A stretch of 46,266 nucleotides of DNA from JBFGJY01 sp041576975 (GCA_041576975.1 JBFGJY010000016.1:1-46266); one strand, 5' to 3'; positions 25,985 to 34,497 are shown, counted from the stretch's first letter. A program made the numbers and translations. The notes: generated by a model from the sequence alone, not told the origin.

Positions 25985-26635
25985 TCAACCTACAAATGGC
26001 AACGGATTAAAATAACGCTTACCCGCTTCGAAATTCATGATTTCCTGCAGCAGTTGATCGTAATCTTTGTCGTTATTAATAAAATCTATTTCACTTGCAT
26101 TTACAATCAGACACGGCGCATCTTCATAGTCGTAAAAGAATCTCGCATAGGCCTCATTAAGCTGCTCTAAGTAAGCTGACTCAATTAGGCGTTCATAGCC
26201 ACGCCCACGTTTGCGTACGCGCTGTAGTAACACTTCGACAGGCGCCTGCAAGTACACAACCAAATCGGGAGTAGGTGCATCAATGGTGAGATGGGAATAT
26301 ACTTGCTCATAAAGATCATATTCACTCGCATTCAATGTGACTTGCGCAAACAGACGATCTTTTTCAATCAGAAAATCTGCCACCTTTACAGGTGAAAATA
26401 TATCGGCTTGTTTAAATTCTTGAAGTTGTTTGGTGCGACGTAATAGAAAATATAATTGCGTAGATAGTGCCGCTTCTCTAGGGTTTTGATAAAAACGCTC
26501 AAGAAAAGGATTTTCCTCCACTTGCTCCAATAACAAAGAAGAACCAAATTCATCTGCGAGTCGCTGTGCAAGACTGGTTTTGCCTACTCCAATCGGGCCT
26601 TCGACGGCAATATATTTAAGATTGTGACTCGACAT
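25985..26635 (-). CDS. Deoxynucleoside kinase (dAK/dGK family)
   Basis: 216 residues. Walker A GPIGVGKT (13-20), the FLIEKDRLFAQ stretch corresponding to the ERS/DRS-type substrate loop, and the arginine-rich LID RVRKRGRGYER. This is the dNK family that phosphorylates deoxyadenosine or deoxyguanosine for salvage. It overlaps folK by 20 bases. Placement among folate and pantothenate genes is common in gammaproteobacteria; substrate preference cannot be read from sequence. Confidence 0.88.
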   Translation of the reverse strand: MSSHNLKYIAVEGPIGVGKTSLAQRLADEFGSSLLLEQVEENPFLERFYQNPREAALSTQLYFLLRRTKQLQEFKQADIFSPVKVADFLIEKDRLFAQVTLNASEYDLYEQVYSHLTIDAPTPDLVVYLQAPVEVLLQRVRKRGRGYERLIESAYLEQLNEAYARFFYDYEDAPCLIVNASEIDFINNDKDYDQLLQEIMNFEAGKRYFNPLPFVG

Positions 26636-27128
26636 CCGTGATTTCTATTTTTTTAAGCTGAAAATTGGGCAGCTGCTCAATCAGCTCTCTCAATGTGCCT
26701 TTGCCTGGAATAATGAGGTCCGCCTCTATCTCTTGTAAAGGAATTAATACAAATACACGCTCTGCAATGCCGGAATGGGGAACTTGCAGCTTTCTGGTGT
26801 TTATTTGTACGTCCCCATAAAGCAGTATATCCAAATCCAAGGTCCTAGGTCCCCATCGTTCTGTGCTACGTGCTCGCTGGTGTAGTTGTTCAATATTTTG
26901 TAACGCTATCAATAATTCCTCTGGACTGAGAGAGGTAGAGATCTTGACCACGGCATTGATGAAATCTGGTTGGTTAGCCGGTCCCATCGGTTCACTTACA
27001 TATAGACTAGAACTTACTAGGACATGTGTATTGGGTATTTCTTGTAGCTCATTTAAAGCATTAGTAATTTGCGACTGAGGGTCTTGCAAGTTACTGCCAA
27101 GCCCGATATATGCATTCACTTCTTGCAT
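26616..27128 (-). CDS. folK: HPPK, folate pyrophosphokinase
   Basis: About 170 residues from the ATG at 27128 (MQEVNAYIGLGSNL); the reading frame extends 11 codons upstream but without a typical start context. GLGSNL, YVSEPMGPANQPDFINAVV and RWGPRTLDLDILLYGD are diagnostic. Transfers pyrophosphate from ATP to 6-hydroxymethyl-dihydropterin. It overlaps the kinase gene downstream by 20 bases and lies 35 bases after pcnB. Confidence 0.95.
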   Translation of the reverse strand: MQEVNAYIGLGSNLQDPQSQITNALNELQEIPNTHVLVSSSLYVSEPMGPANQPDFINAVVKISTSLSPEELLIALQNIEQLHQRARSTERWGPRTLDLDILLYGDVQINTRKLQVPHSGIAERVFVLIPLQEIEADLIIPGKGTLRELIEQLPNFQLKKIEITDVESQS

Positions 27129-27163
27129 GATGATTAATTTAGCCCGCCTGTCAGACAACAAGT

Positions 27164-28453
27164 CTAGTGATAGGTATTATGTTTAGATCTATTGCATGTT
27201 GTACTGGTACTATTCTTTGAAGCACGCGACATTTTTCTTTGAGTAGCCTCATCTACATCTTGAAAAACCGTCCACCATTCGCATAACTCATCCACGGCTT
27301 CACCTGCACAGGCGCGCAAACATAAAAAATCATAAGCAGCACGAAAACGTGCGTGCTCATAAAGGCGAAATACTTGCTTACCTCGTTTGCGAAAAAACCT
27401 ATGCTGAAGGTTCCAAATATCGCGCATAGGATAACCAAAACGCTTTGGAATTGATGTGTATTGTAGTTGCGAAATAATCGTATCCTTTACTGCAGCTTCA
27501 TGTGCAACTTTTGGCGACAATCCCTCTAATTCTAGCTTTCTAGAAAGCTTACGCATTGGTCCCCATAAAAACACGGAATATAAAAACGCCGGCGTAACGG
27601 ATTTACCCGAATTAATTCGATCATCTGTATTTTGCAAAGCACATCGCACTAAATTTAAAAACGTATCCGAAGATTTTTCGTTAAGCACTTTTTCTGTAAG
27701 CGGAAACATATATTTAAATAGGCCATAATGACGTAGGGAATTAAATGTATGCAAAGCAAAGCCGCCATGAAATAACTTAAGCATTTCATCAAACAAACGG
27801 GCCGAAGGTACTTCTGATAGCAAATGACCTAAACGGTAGATTGAGTCTTTTGCCTGTTGCTCAATTTCAAAATCTAGTTTAGACGACAACCTTACTGCAC
27901 GTAACATCCGCACAGGGTCTTCACGAAAACGTAAATTCGGATCACCAATTACGCGCAATAATTTTACGTCGATATCGTCTCTGCCCTTAACTAAATCCAG
28001 CACTTGTTTTGCATCAGAATCATAGAACAAGGCATTGACAGTAAAATCGCGACGAAACGCATCTTCTTCAATGCTTCCGTACGTGTTATCCGCAATAATG
28101 CGACCCTGGTGATTTACATCCGCTCGATCTGCTGCACGAAATGTCGCTACTTCTACATAACCTTCCGAAAAATATACATGCACGATACGAAATCTACGCC
28201 CAATAATTCGACTATTCTCAAATAACTGGCGTACATCTTCCGGATGTGCATCTGTGGCAATATCAAAATCTTTAGGCTGCATTCCTAATAAGAGATCTCG
28301 AACCCCCCCTCCGACGAGATAAGCTTGAAATCCTGCTGCATGAAGCTGAGAAATAACCTCAAGTGCACCATGACTAATTTGCGATGTATCGATGGATTCT
28401 TGCTCACGCACTTCCGCATCCATATTTCCCTGCTTTATGTCAGTCCATTTCAT
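27164..28453 (-). CDS. pcnB: Poly(A) polymerase I
   Basis: 429 residues. Nucleotidyltransferase head with LVGGGVRDLLLG and DFDIATDAHPEDV, then RRDFTVNALFYD and RFREDPVRMLRAVRLSSKL, the PcnB/CCA-enzyme motifs. The domain order and the position beside folK favour poly(A) polymerase over a CCA-adding enzyme. Polyadenylates RNA for decay. The C-terminal tail is polar and serine-rich rather than arginine-rich. First gene of the pcnB-folK-dNK-panB-panC operon. Confidence 0.92.
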   Translation of the reverse strand: MKWTDIKQGNMDAEVREQESIDTSQISHGALEVISQLHAAGFQAYLVGGGVRDLLLGMQPKDFDIATDAHPEDVRQLFENSRIIGRRFRIVHVYFSEGYVEVATFRAADRADVNHQGRIIADNTYGSIEEDAFRRDFTVNALFYDSDAKQVLDLVKGRDDIDVKLLRVIGDPNLRFREDPVRMLRAVRLSSKLDFEIEQQAKDSIYRLGHLLSEVPSARLFDEMLKLFHGGFALHTFNSLRHYGLFKYMFPLTEKVLNEKSSDTFLNLVRCALQNTDDRINSGKSVTPAFLYSVFLWGPMRKLSRKLELEGLSPKVAHEAAVKDTIISQLQYTSIPKRFGYPMRDIWNLQHRFFRKRGKQVFRLYEHARFRAAYDFLCLRACAGEAVDELCEWWTVFQDVDEATQRKMSRASKNSTSTTCNRSKHNTYH

Positions 28454-28739
28454 CGCCTTAAATTATTTATTTCAAAATATAAGTGAAAATTAATTAATCA
28501 AATCTGAAGGTTATAATAACATTTAAATCTAATATCTATAGATCAAATAATGTTGTATCGGGTGGTATAAGAATTATTCTACTTAGATCTTGACGTCTTA
28601 ATCTTCGCTTTTACAGTTGCGTATGTGCATTATTCCGTTGATTTCCCGAATAAAAAAAGTGCTTTTAATTCATACCAACTTTAGTATCAACGTGTTAAGA
28701 TTTATCTACAACACTAGATATTAGCTTTGAGGAAGATCG

Positions 28740-28907
28740 ATGACACAACTTGTTGAGAACGTTAACGTTTCGAGTTTTGTAGAACAGAGTATATCTCCCG
28801 TGGTGTTACTAGCAATCTGGCTATTTTTAGGACTTGCAACCTATGGCTATGCAATGTTCAAAATTTGGGCACCACAGCTCACACAATCACTGTTGATAAT
28901 CACATAA
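28740..28907 (+). CDS. Small single-helix membrane protein (55 aa)
   Basis: The ATG at 28740 follows a GAGGAA ribosome site after five bases. The protein has a soluble N terminus (TQLVENVNVSSFVEQS), one membrane helix (PVVLLAIWLFLGLATYGYA, about 20-38) and a short amphipathic tail. Unknown family. The next gene on this strand is the first FHA protein, 104 bases downstream, so they may form one unit. The good ribosome site and helix make it a likely real gene, not noise. Confidence 0.6.
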   Translation: MTQLVENVNVSSFVEQSISPVVLLAIWLFLGLATYGYAMFKIWAPQLTQSLLIIT

Positions 28908-28930
28908 CAAACTAATTTAACAGGGAAATT

Positions 28931-28951
28931 ATCTCGTAATGGTTACGAGAT
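28931..28951. repeat. Perfect 9-base inverted repeat
   Basis: ATCTCGTAA - TGG - TTACGAGAT: 9-base arms fully complementary around three bases. No T run follows on the plus strand, so it is not a canonical terminator. It lies between the 55-residue protein and the FHA gene. It could be a regulator site for the FHA gene, or a processing or attenuation hairpin. A TATAAT (28964-28969) follows within 15 bases. Confidence 0.6.
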
Positions 28952-29011
28952 GCGTAGTGTGTGTATAATTTATTATTCTTCATATAATATTTACACATAT
29001 TTAAAACTACC

Positions 29012-29512
29012 ATGAGCTCACAATTCAGAATCGAGCGCAGAACGCTCAACGATCGTCGCTTACAAGATCTTAGTCCTGCCTTTCCATTTTTTGATAGTGA
29101 GCAGACCTTAGTTAGAGAAGACAGGCGTCGCATGCCTGATCGAAGAATTAATAATATTCAAATTGAGGGCGGTGATAAAAGCGAGAGCGTTTCTTTACGA
29201 TTATTTCTTTGGTACAAAGATGATGTATGTGAAGTACTGCCTAACTCGTCAGTAATTGTCGTAGGTCGCTCACCTAATTGCGAACTTATTTTTTATAACC
29301 GATATACCTCTCGTTTACATGCAAAATTTCAGTATGAAAATGGCGAATTTACTGTCTCCGACCACAGCACCAACGGGACCTATATAAAAAATGACGAAGG
29401 TGAAATGTTTTTAATGGGTGAAAAAATGCCTCTACATGGCAGTGGCATTATTAGCCTTGGTACTCCAATTGAGTATGTAGATAAAGACGTCATCCATTAC
29501 TTCTGTCCTTAG
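29012..29512 (+). CDS. FHA-domain protein with arginine-rich N-terminal tag
   Basis: 166 residues. A C-terminal FHA domain (about 62-160) keeps the phosphothreonine-binding residues: GR (85-86), S100-R101-x-H103 and N121-G-T. The first 45 residues are a tag, RIERRTLNDRR ... FPFFDS ... DRRRMPDRR, closely matched in the next gene. Likely a cytoplasmic reader of Thr phosphorylation by an unidentified kinase; no kinase or phosphatase is in the window. TATAAT boxes lie at 28964 and 28983, but no -35 is convincing. The tag is not a domain I can name. Confidence 0.85.
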   Translation: MSSQFRIERRTLNDRRLQDLSPAFPFFDSEQTLVREDRRRMPDRRINNIQIEGGDKSESVSLRLFLWYKDDVCEVLPNSSVIVVGRSPNCELIFYNRYTSRLHAKFQYENGEFTVSDHSTNGTYIKNDEGEMFLMGEKMPLHGSGIISLGTPIEYVDKDVIHYFCP

Positions 29513-29694
29513 TCAATCTCGTCGTTTGTAACAATTCTTCAACCCAGCAGGCCAGCTGCACCCTAAATATTTGCCATTTGTTTGACGCATTATCGGCCTG
29601 TTTCTACCATCTGGCTGCAGATCTATATTAAGGTATTCAAAGTGTTAGTTGCTTCCGCATACTTTGTAAAATTATTTTATAATGTGTGTTTGAT

Positions 29695-30483
29695 ATGTCA
29701 GAACGCAGGAACCAAGAACGGCGCAAATGGGGCAGAAAAGTCACTTATCCATTTATCGATAGTGATGGAGTCTTAGTCACAAAAAATCGCCGAAGATTAG
29801 TTGATCGCAGAGTTGCAAAAACTGATGCAACCGAGCATGAACCTGTGCAACCGAAAAAATCTGCACCGCCTACTCTTAGCGATGTGCAGCCCCCTCTTGA
29901 TATTAGCGAATCAAAAGTAATGGAGTTAGAAGAAGCTCTGCAGGAAAAAGATGAACCTGCTTCTAAAATTGAAGCTTCAATCAAAGATATAGAATCCAAA
30001 ATTCTCGATGAAACCGAAAAGGATTTCGAATCCAAAGCTGATATTACCATTACTGGTAACGACTTAGATCCGATAGCAACAAGTAGTCCGAGCAAGACGC
30101 CAGTAACACTACTCACTAACAAACCAGAGCCTAAGGAGGTAGTGCATGCAGAGAATAACGTCTCCATCGAACTATCCTTTAAAGGTGACAAATATGTGCT
30201 TACTGAAAAACAACATTTCTACCAAGTAGGACGTGATCCCTCTTGCGATATCATTGTTCAAGGCAAGTATGTCTCTAGAGCCCATGCAAAAATAACTTAC
30301 AAAGACGGTAAATTTCTGCTGCAGGACAACAGTTTTAATGGTACCTACATAAAATTTAACAATGGTCAAAAAATCCACGTCTCTAAAGACGAACAAACCC
30401 TTGTCTCTGATGGTGTAATGAGTATTGGTGAGCCCGTAAAAAACAATGCAAACTCCATGATCCAATTCAAAATCCTCCAATAA
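29695..30483 (+). CDS. FHA-domain protein with same tag and long linker
   Basis: About 262 residues from the ATG at 29695; a GTG three codons upstream is possible. N-terminal tag ERRNQERR ... YPFIDSDG ... NRRRLVDRR parallels the preceding protein. Then comes a roughly 110-residue acidic, Ser/Pro-rich linker with a helical stretch (VMELEEALQEKDEPASKIEAS), and a C-terminal FHA domain with GRDPSCD, SRAHAKI and NSFNGTYIK. The linker offers possible phosphorylation sites. A TATAAT at 29678-29683 would place the start of transcription only a few bases before the ATG. Tandem pair with the first FHA gene; a shared signalling pathway is likely but unproven. Confidence 0.83.
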   Translation: MSERRNQERRKWGRKVTYPFIDSDGVLVTKNRRRLVDRRVAKTDATEHEPVQPKKSAPPTLSDVQPPLDISESKVMELEEALQEKDEPASKIEASIKDIESKILDETEKDFESKADITITGNDLDPIATSSPSKTPVTLLTNKPEPKEVVHAENNVSIELSFKGDKYVLTEKQHFYQVGRDPSCDIIVQGKYVSRAHAKITYKDGKFLLQDNSFNGTYIKFNNGQKIHVSKDEQTLVSDGVMSIGEPVKNNANSMIQFKILQ

Positions 30484-30601
30484 AGAAACTTGTAAAAGAG
30501 AACTAGTCTCTAATCTGCTCTTAAATTCGTTCTACTAAATTAGTCATCTATAGCCAATGCAGTAATGTATCCGGCTACAGGATTTCTCTATAAAATGCAA
30601 A

Positions 30602-30808
30602 ATGCATTTGGATTACATTAAAACTGGTGATCTCGCTGCTTCTGACTTGAACAAAACGGATTATACAAAAGAACTCTATGAGCAAGCTGAAGACATGCTG
30701 TTTGAAGCTTCTGAGTTTATTGCTTATGCAAAAAGTGTTGCTAAATATTTAGGTGATAAAGACAAGGCACGTGAATATCTAGAGAAAGCCGCCGATGAAG
30801 CCCATTAA
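30602..30808 (+). CDS. Small helical protein, possibly a fragment
   Basis: 68 residues, almost all helical and acidic, with KTDYTKELYEQAEDML and KDKAREYLEKAADEAH, which look like two related helix units rich in A, E, Y and K. No ribosome site is visible before the ATG. I do not recognise the family. The remnant immediately downstream (30855-31199) has similar K-D-x-A/W-A segments, so this may be the intact piece of a decaying repeat-protein locus. Confidence 0.42.
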   Translation: MHLDYIKTGDLAASDLNKTDYTKELYEQAEDMLFEASEFIAYAKSVAKYLGDKDKAREYLEKAADEAH

Positions 30809-30854
30809 CCCAGTTAATTACTTTCCATGTCTAATATTGCTCAATAAGAGCTAG

Positions 30855-31199
30855 GAGAAAACGCATTACAGATTGAATAATACACAAACCAGCGAATCCT
30901 TGCTGCAACAAGCCGCGGATGCCTGCAATAATCCATCTCAAGCCATGTAACTCGCATCACGCTTGCTTACTAAAGGCATTGCTGTGGATTTAGTGAAGAA
31001 CCTCTACATCAGCATGAAAATAAATTTTACCGACCCAAAAGATCAACTCAGCTGGGCCAACAGCACCGTGTAGATCTTTAAAGATCAAGACTGAGCGTCT
31101 CAAGAATACGAAGATCTTTCCAGTGCCATTTCAGCTGGTGCTGATGCTAAGCACTTCAGAGCCAATAAGGACTCGAATTTAGAACGAACGTTTTGGTAA
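30855..31199 (+). pseudogene. Decayed reading frame with helical repeats
   Basis: One frame reads continuously for about 115 codons but is broken by three in-frame stops, TAA at 30948, TAG at 31071 and TGA at 31092. The sense codons encode LLQQAADACNNPSQAM, RLLTKGIAVDLVKNLYISMK, DPKDQLSWANSTV, IFKDQD and ASQEYEDLSSAISAGADAK. The TGA after KDQD would be a one-base change from Trp in a D-W-A unit, resembling D-K-A in the small protein just upstream. Coherent coding character with no frameshift suggests recent loss. Original function unknown. Confidence 0.5.
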
Positions 31200-31307
31200 A
31201 ATACCACCTTGATTACACCAGTTAATCATAAACCCACATCTTTTGCGTAGATCACCCCGCAAGTGTATTCACTCCTTGGGCTATACGCCTTGGCGTGATT
31301 TGCTGTA

Positions 31308-31336
31308 TTGAGAAATAGGCAATTTGCCGATATAAT
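31308..31336 (+). promoter_or_regulatory. Promoter of the Xre/RES module
   Basis: TTGAGA (31308-31313) as -35 with a 17-base spacer to TATAAT (31331-31336), a perfect -10. The expected start lies about 31343. An AGGAG box at 31353-31357 precedes the ATG at 31364 by six bases. Confidence 0.8.
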
Positions 31337-31349
31337 ATAGGCAAATGCC
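31315..31349. promoter_or_regulatory. Two operator half-palindromes flanking the -10
   Basis: GGCAATTTGCC (31318-31328, 5-base arms) and GGCAAATGCC (31340-31349, 4-base arms) sit either side of the -10 box. The 8-base direct repeat ATAGGCAA occurs at 31315 and 31337, exactly 22 bases apart, about two helical turns. This fits autorepression by the Xre antitoxin, alone or with the toxin. Confidence 0.65.
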
Positions 31350-31363
31350 AATAGGAGATCAAT

Positions 31364-31795
31364 ATGGTAACCACAACAGAAATTGCAGAACTAATGGGCG
31401 GTAAAAAAGTTTTTGGTGTATCGTGTACCGATACGCTGAGTATAGCTGAGCGCATCAAAAATGGCTTACCTTATGCGGCATTAGAAAAAGCTCTAAAAGC
31501 TAGCGCATTTGGCTTGTCTGATTTAAGCATAATTGGACTTCCACGCCGCTCATTGACCCATCGTAAAAGTAAAGGCGCATTAAGTCCCGATCAGTCCGAT
31601 CGTCTATTTCGTTTTATGCGCATTTACACGGAGGCATTGAATACGTTTGATGATAAAGAAAAAGCACGCACCTGGTTGCGCCGAAAAACCAGGCCATTAG
31701 GAAATCGCACTCCGTTTGAAATGCTTGCTACCGGTGAAGGCACGCGTTTAGTGGAACAACTGCTTGGTAGAATTGCCCATGGAATTGGTGCATGA
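31364..31795 (+). CDS. Xre/MbcA/ParS-type antitoxin (DUF2384)
   Basis: 143 residues. The central segment LSDLSIIGLPRRSLTHRKSKG resembles the N-terminal helix-turn-helix of the Xre-RES antitoxins. The C terminus carries the DUF2384 toxin-binding part, RIYTEALNTFDDKEKARTWLRRKTRPLGNRTPFEML. Neutralises the RES toxin and should repress its own promoter. Its stop overlaps the toxin start in ATGA. Confidence 0.9.
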   Translation: MVTTTEIAELMGGKKVFGVSCTDTLSIAERIKNGLPYAALEKALKASAFGLSDLSIIGLPRRSLTHRKSKGALSPDQSDRLFRFMRIYTEALNTFDDKEKARTWLRRKTRPLGNRTPFEMLATGEGTRLVEQLLGRIAHGIGA

Positions 31796-32256
31796 CGGTA
31801 CCCAGCTCGGCATGGAAGCTGGCAAAAAAAAATCACGCAAACTTATCTGGTGAGGGCGCCCGTCTTTACGGTGGGCGCTGGAACACACCTGGCCATAGTA
31901 TGGTGTATATGTGTCAAGAAGCATCACTTACTGTGCTTGAAGTACTGGTGCATTTAGATTTAAGCACCGAATTGATTCCAAACGATTATGTATTAATGCA
32001 AATAGATTTAAGTGTTATCAAAGGGCGCAGAAACCAAAAGGTGTTAGAAGAAGGCCCAACCTTCAATAATGAAAAAAAGAGCCAAGCGTTTGGTGACAAG
32101 TGGATTAAAGAAAAAAGGTCTTTATTACTCCGAGTACCTTCAGTAATTGTTCCTCACTCTTTTAATTTACTACTCAATCCTGAGCATGTACTAGCAAAAC
32201 AAATTCCTAAACCCGTAATCACCGCGTTTAATCTAGATTCAAGATTGTTTGCATAA
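31792..32256 (+). CDS. RES-domain toxin (NAD+-consuming)
   Basis: 154 residues. The RES name motif is present: Arg in EGARLYGGRWN (R24/R29 region), Glu in QEASLTVLEVLVHLD (about residue 50) and Ser in LLLRVPSVIVP (S117). Characterised RES toxins degrade NAD+ by phosphorolysis or hydrolysis and arrest growth. It forms a toxin-antitoxin module with the preceding gene through a 4-base overlap. All three catalytic positions look intact, so it is probably active. Confidence 0.92.
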   Translation: MTVPSSAWKLAKKNHANLSGEGARLYGGRWNTPGHSMVYMCQEASLTVLEVLVHLDLSTELIPNDYVLMQIDLSVIKGRRNQKVLEEGPTFNNEKKSQAFGDKWIKEKRSLLLRVPSVIVPHSFNLLLNPEHVLAKQIPKPVITAFNLDSRLFA

Positions 32257-32313
32257 ACAAAAAAGACTCTAATTTTTCATGTAACCAAGTATGCATTTGA
32301 AACCAAAATAAAA

Positions 32314-33276
32314 ATGAAAAAAATCTTAATCACGGGGGCAACCGGGCAAATTGGGTCCGAATTGACAGTGCTACTACGTAATCAATATGGTAATGAAAAT
32401 GTCGTTGCTGCGATGCATTCTTCAAAATCAAATAAAAAAATCGTCATCGCTAAACCTTACTGCAGTGTAGAGATTAGAGATCAAAACTCATTAGAAGCAA
32501 TCGTTAAAAAACATAAAATTGATACTATTTTTCATCTTGCTGCTCTACTTTCTGCTCTAGCAGAAAAAAACCCACCACTTGCTTGGGATGTAAATGCAAA
32601 TGGCTTGATTAGTGTGTTAGAAGTCGCTCGCTTGCAAAACTGTGCAGTATTCTTTCCAAGTTCTATCGGTGCATTTGGGACTTCTACGCCACGTGATAAT
32701 ACCCCACAAGTAACTATTCAACGTCCAAATACTATATACGGAATAACCAAAGTGAGTGGCGAACTATTGTGTGATTATTATTGGAGTCGTTTTGGTGTAG
32801 ACACACGCGGTGTGCGCTATCCCGGCATCATTTCATATCAAGCAATGCCAGGTGGAGGCACTACCGATTATGCTGTACTCATGTTTTATGCTGCATTAAG
32901 AGGTGAGCGATTTAACTGTTATCTCAAGCCCGAAGCCATGCTTGATATGATGTACATGCCAGATGCACTCAAGGCAGCAATTACCCTCATGGAAGCCGAT
33001 AGCAAGCAATTAAAGCATCGTAATGCGTACAACATCACAGCAATGAGTTTTACCCCACAAGAGCTGGCTACAGAAATTAAAAAACACATACCAGAGTTCA
33101 ACATCAACTACCAAATTGATCCGACACGTCAAGCCATAGCTGATTCTTGGCCCAGACATATGGATGATAGTATCGCGCGTAACGAATGGGGCTGGTCTCC
33201 AACCTATTCTCTATCGGCTATGGTTGAAGATATGTTGCAGAAGCTTGCAAATAAGTTAGCAATAGATATGGGATAG
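32314..33276 (+). CDS. L-threonine 3-dehydrogenase, SDR (epimerase-like) type
   Basis: 320 residues. Extended-SDR Rossmann motif GATGQIG (8-14), FHLAALLSALAE, a PSSIGAFG segment, YGITK (YxxxK) and GVRYPGIISYQAMPGGGTTDYAV, the combination typical of the UDP-galactose-epimerase-like threonine dehydrogenase and not of true epimerases. NAD-dependent oxidation of threonine to 2-amino-3-ketobutyrate. The kbl gene follows three bases later, confirming the pathway. No ribosome site stands out. Confidence 0.9.
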   Translation: MKKILITGATGQIGSELTVLLRNQYGNENVVAAMHSSKSNKKIVIAKPYCSVEIRDQNSLEAIVKKHKIDTIFHLAALLSALAEKNPPLAWDVNANGLISVLEVARLQNCAVFFPSSIGAFGTSTPRDNTPQVTIQRPNTIYGITKVSGELLCDYYWSRFGVDTRGVRYPGIISYQAMPGGGTTDYAVLMFYAALRGERFNCYLKPEAMLDMMYMPDALKAAITLMEADSKQLKHRNAYNITAMSFTPQELATEIKKHIPEFNINYQIDPTRQAIADSWPRHMDDSIARNEWGWSPTYSLSAMVEDMLQKLANKLAIDMG

Positions 33277-33279
33277 CAG

Positions 33280-34497
33280 ATGTCACTCGAAAAAATAGAA
33301 CCGCTGTTAACCAAACATATTGAACAACTCAATAGCAAAGGCATATCAAAAGGTAAAGAAAAAGTAGTTACGAGTAAACAAGCTGCAAAGGGGGGCTTTA
33401 GCGAAAGATATTATTTACGAGGTTACCAGGATCGCTCATTTTTAAGAATGAATTCCAATTCCTACTTGGGGTTTGCTGATCATCCAAAAATCATCGAGGC
33501 CGAAACCAAAGCTGCAGAACAATTTGGTGCAGGACCGGGTGCGGTACGATTCATCAGTGGAACCTATCAACCACACATTGAATTAGAAAAAAGACTTGCT
33601 GCATTTCATAATCGAGAATCCTGCATGATTATGAGTTCAGCCTATGCCACTGTCATGGGTGTGTTGCCACAATTTATCAATGAACACACTTTAGTGATCA
33701 GTGACAAATTAAATCATAACTGCATTATCAATGCGATACGTTTATCGGGAACAGCAAAAAAGGCCATCTACCCTCATCTTGATACGCAAGAGTTAAATAA
33801 TCTTCTTGAATCTAATAAAGGCGAGGTGAATCGTGTGTGCGTAGTCACCGATGGTATTTTTAGTATGCGCGGGGATCATGCGCCTTTGCGTGAAATCAAA
33901 ACAATCTGCTCACAGCATGAAGAACACTACGAAGATGGTGTGATATTCATCGTGGATGACTCGCATGGCGTGGGCGCATATGGCAAATCTGGACGCGGTA
34001 CTGAAGAGGTTACCAATACAAAAGCCGATATCCTCATTGCAACATTAGGCAAGGCGTTTGGCGTGAATGGTGGTTACATTGTATCGAATACAAAAGTAAT
34101 CGATTATTTAAAGGAGACTGCGCCGTTTTATATTTACTCTAACCCCATTACACCGGCAGAAGCGGCAGCAGCACTGCAATCGTTAATTATCCTAGATAGT
34201 GCCGAAGGTGAAAAATTGTTATCGCACTTACGCAATCTCGCAGAAAAATTGCGAGATGGCTTAAAAAAACAAGGATTTGACACTATCGATGGCGAACACC
34301 CAATTGTACCGATTTTAATACATGATACGAAAAAAACGTCAGCTTTAGTAGAGCATCTATTTAAGAACAATATCCTTGTGACAGGCCTGAATTATCCTGT
34401 CGTACCTAAAGGCGAAGAAGAAATTAGGCTACAAGTAGCAGCAAATCATACTGATAAAGACATCGATTACATTTTAAGCGTATTAGAAAAATTCTAA
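33280..34497 (+). CDS. kbl: Glycine C-acetyltransferase (KBL)
   Basis: 405 residues, alpha-oxoamine synthase family of PLP enzymes. NSNSYLGFADHP, FGAGPGAVRFISGTYQPH, VDDSHGVGAYGKSGRG, and the PLP lysine in ATLGKAFGVNGGY. Splits 2-amino-3-ketobutyrate with CoA into glycine and acetyl-CoA. The adjacent threonine dehydrogenase fixes this assignment over the related serine palmitoyl- or 8-amino-7-oxononanoate synthases. The family's usual N terminus is slightly extended here. Confidence 0.9.
   Translation: MSLEKIEPLLTKHIEQLNSKGISKGKEKVVTSKQAAKGGFSERYYLRGYQDRSFLRMNSNSYLGFADHPKIIEAETKAAEQFGAGPGAVRFISGTYQPHIELEKRLAAFHNRESCMIMSSAYATVMGVLPQFINEHTLVISDKLNHNCIINAIRLSGTAKKAIYPHLDTQELNNLLESNKGEVNRVCVVTDGIFSMRGDHAPLREIKTICSQHEEHYEDGVIFIVDDSHGVGAYGKSGRGTEEVTNTKADILIATLGKAFGVNGGYIVSNTKVIDYLKETAPFYIYSNPITPAEAAAALQSLIILDSAEGEKLLSHLRNLAEKLRDGLKKQGFDTIDGEHPIVPILIHDTKKTSALVEHLFKNNILVTGLNYPVVPKGEEEIRLQVAANHTDKDIDYILSVLEKF

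Noticed and set aside
29745..30191. 148-residue frame antisense to the second FHA gene
   Set aside because: Serine-rich shadow of the FHA coding strand; the sense protein has clear FHA motifs.
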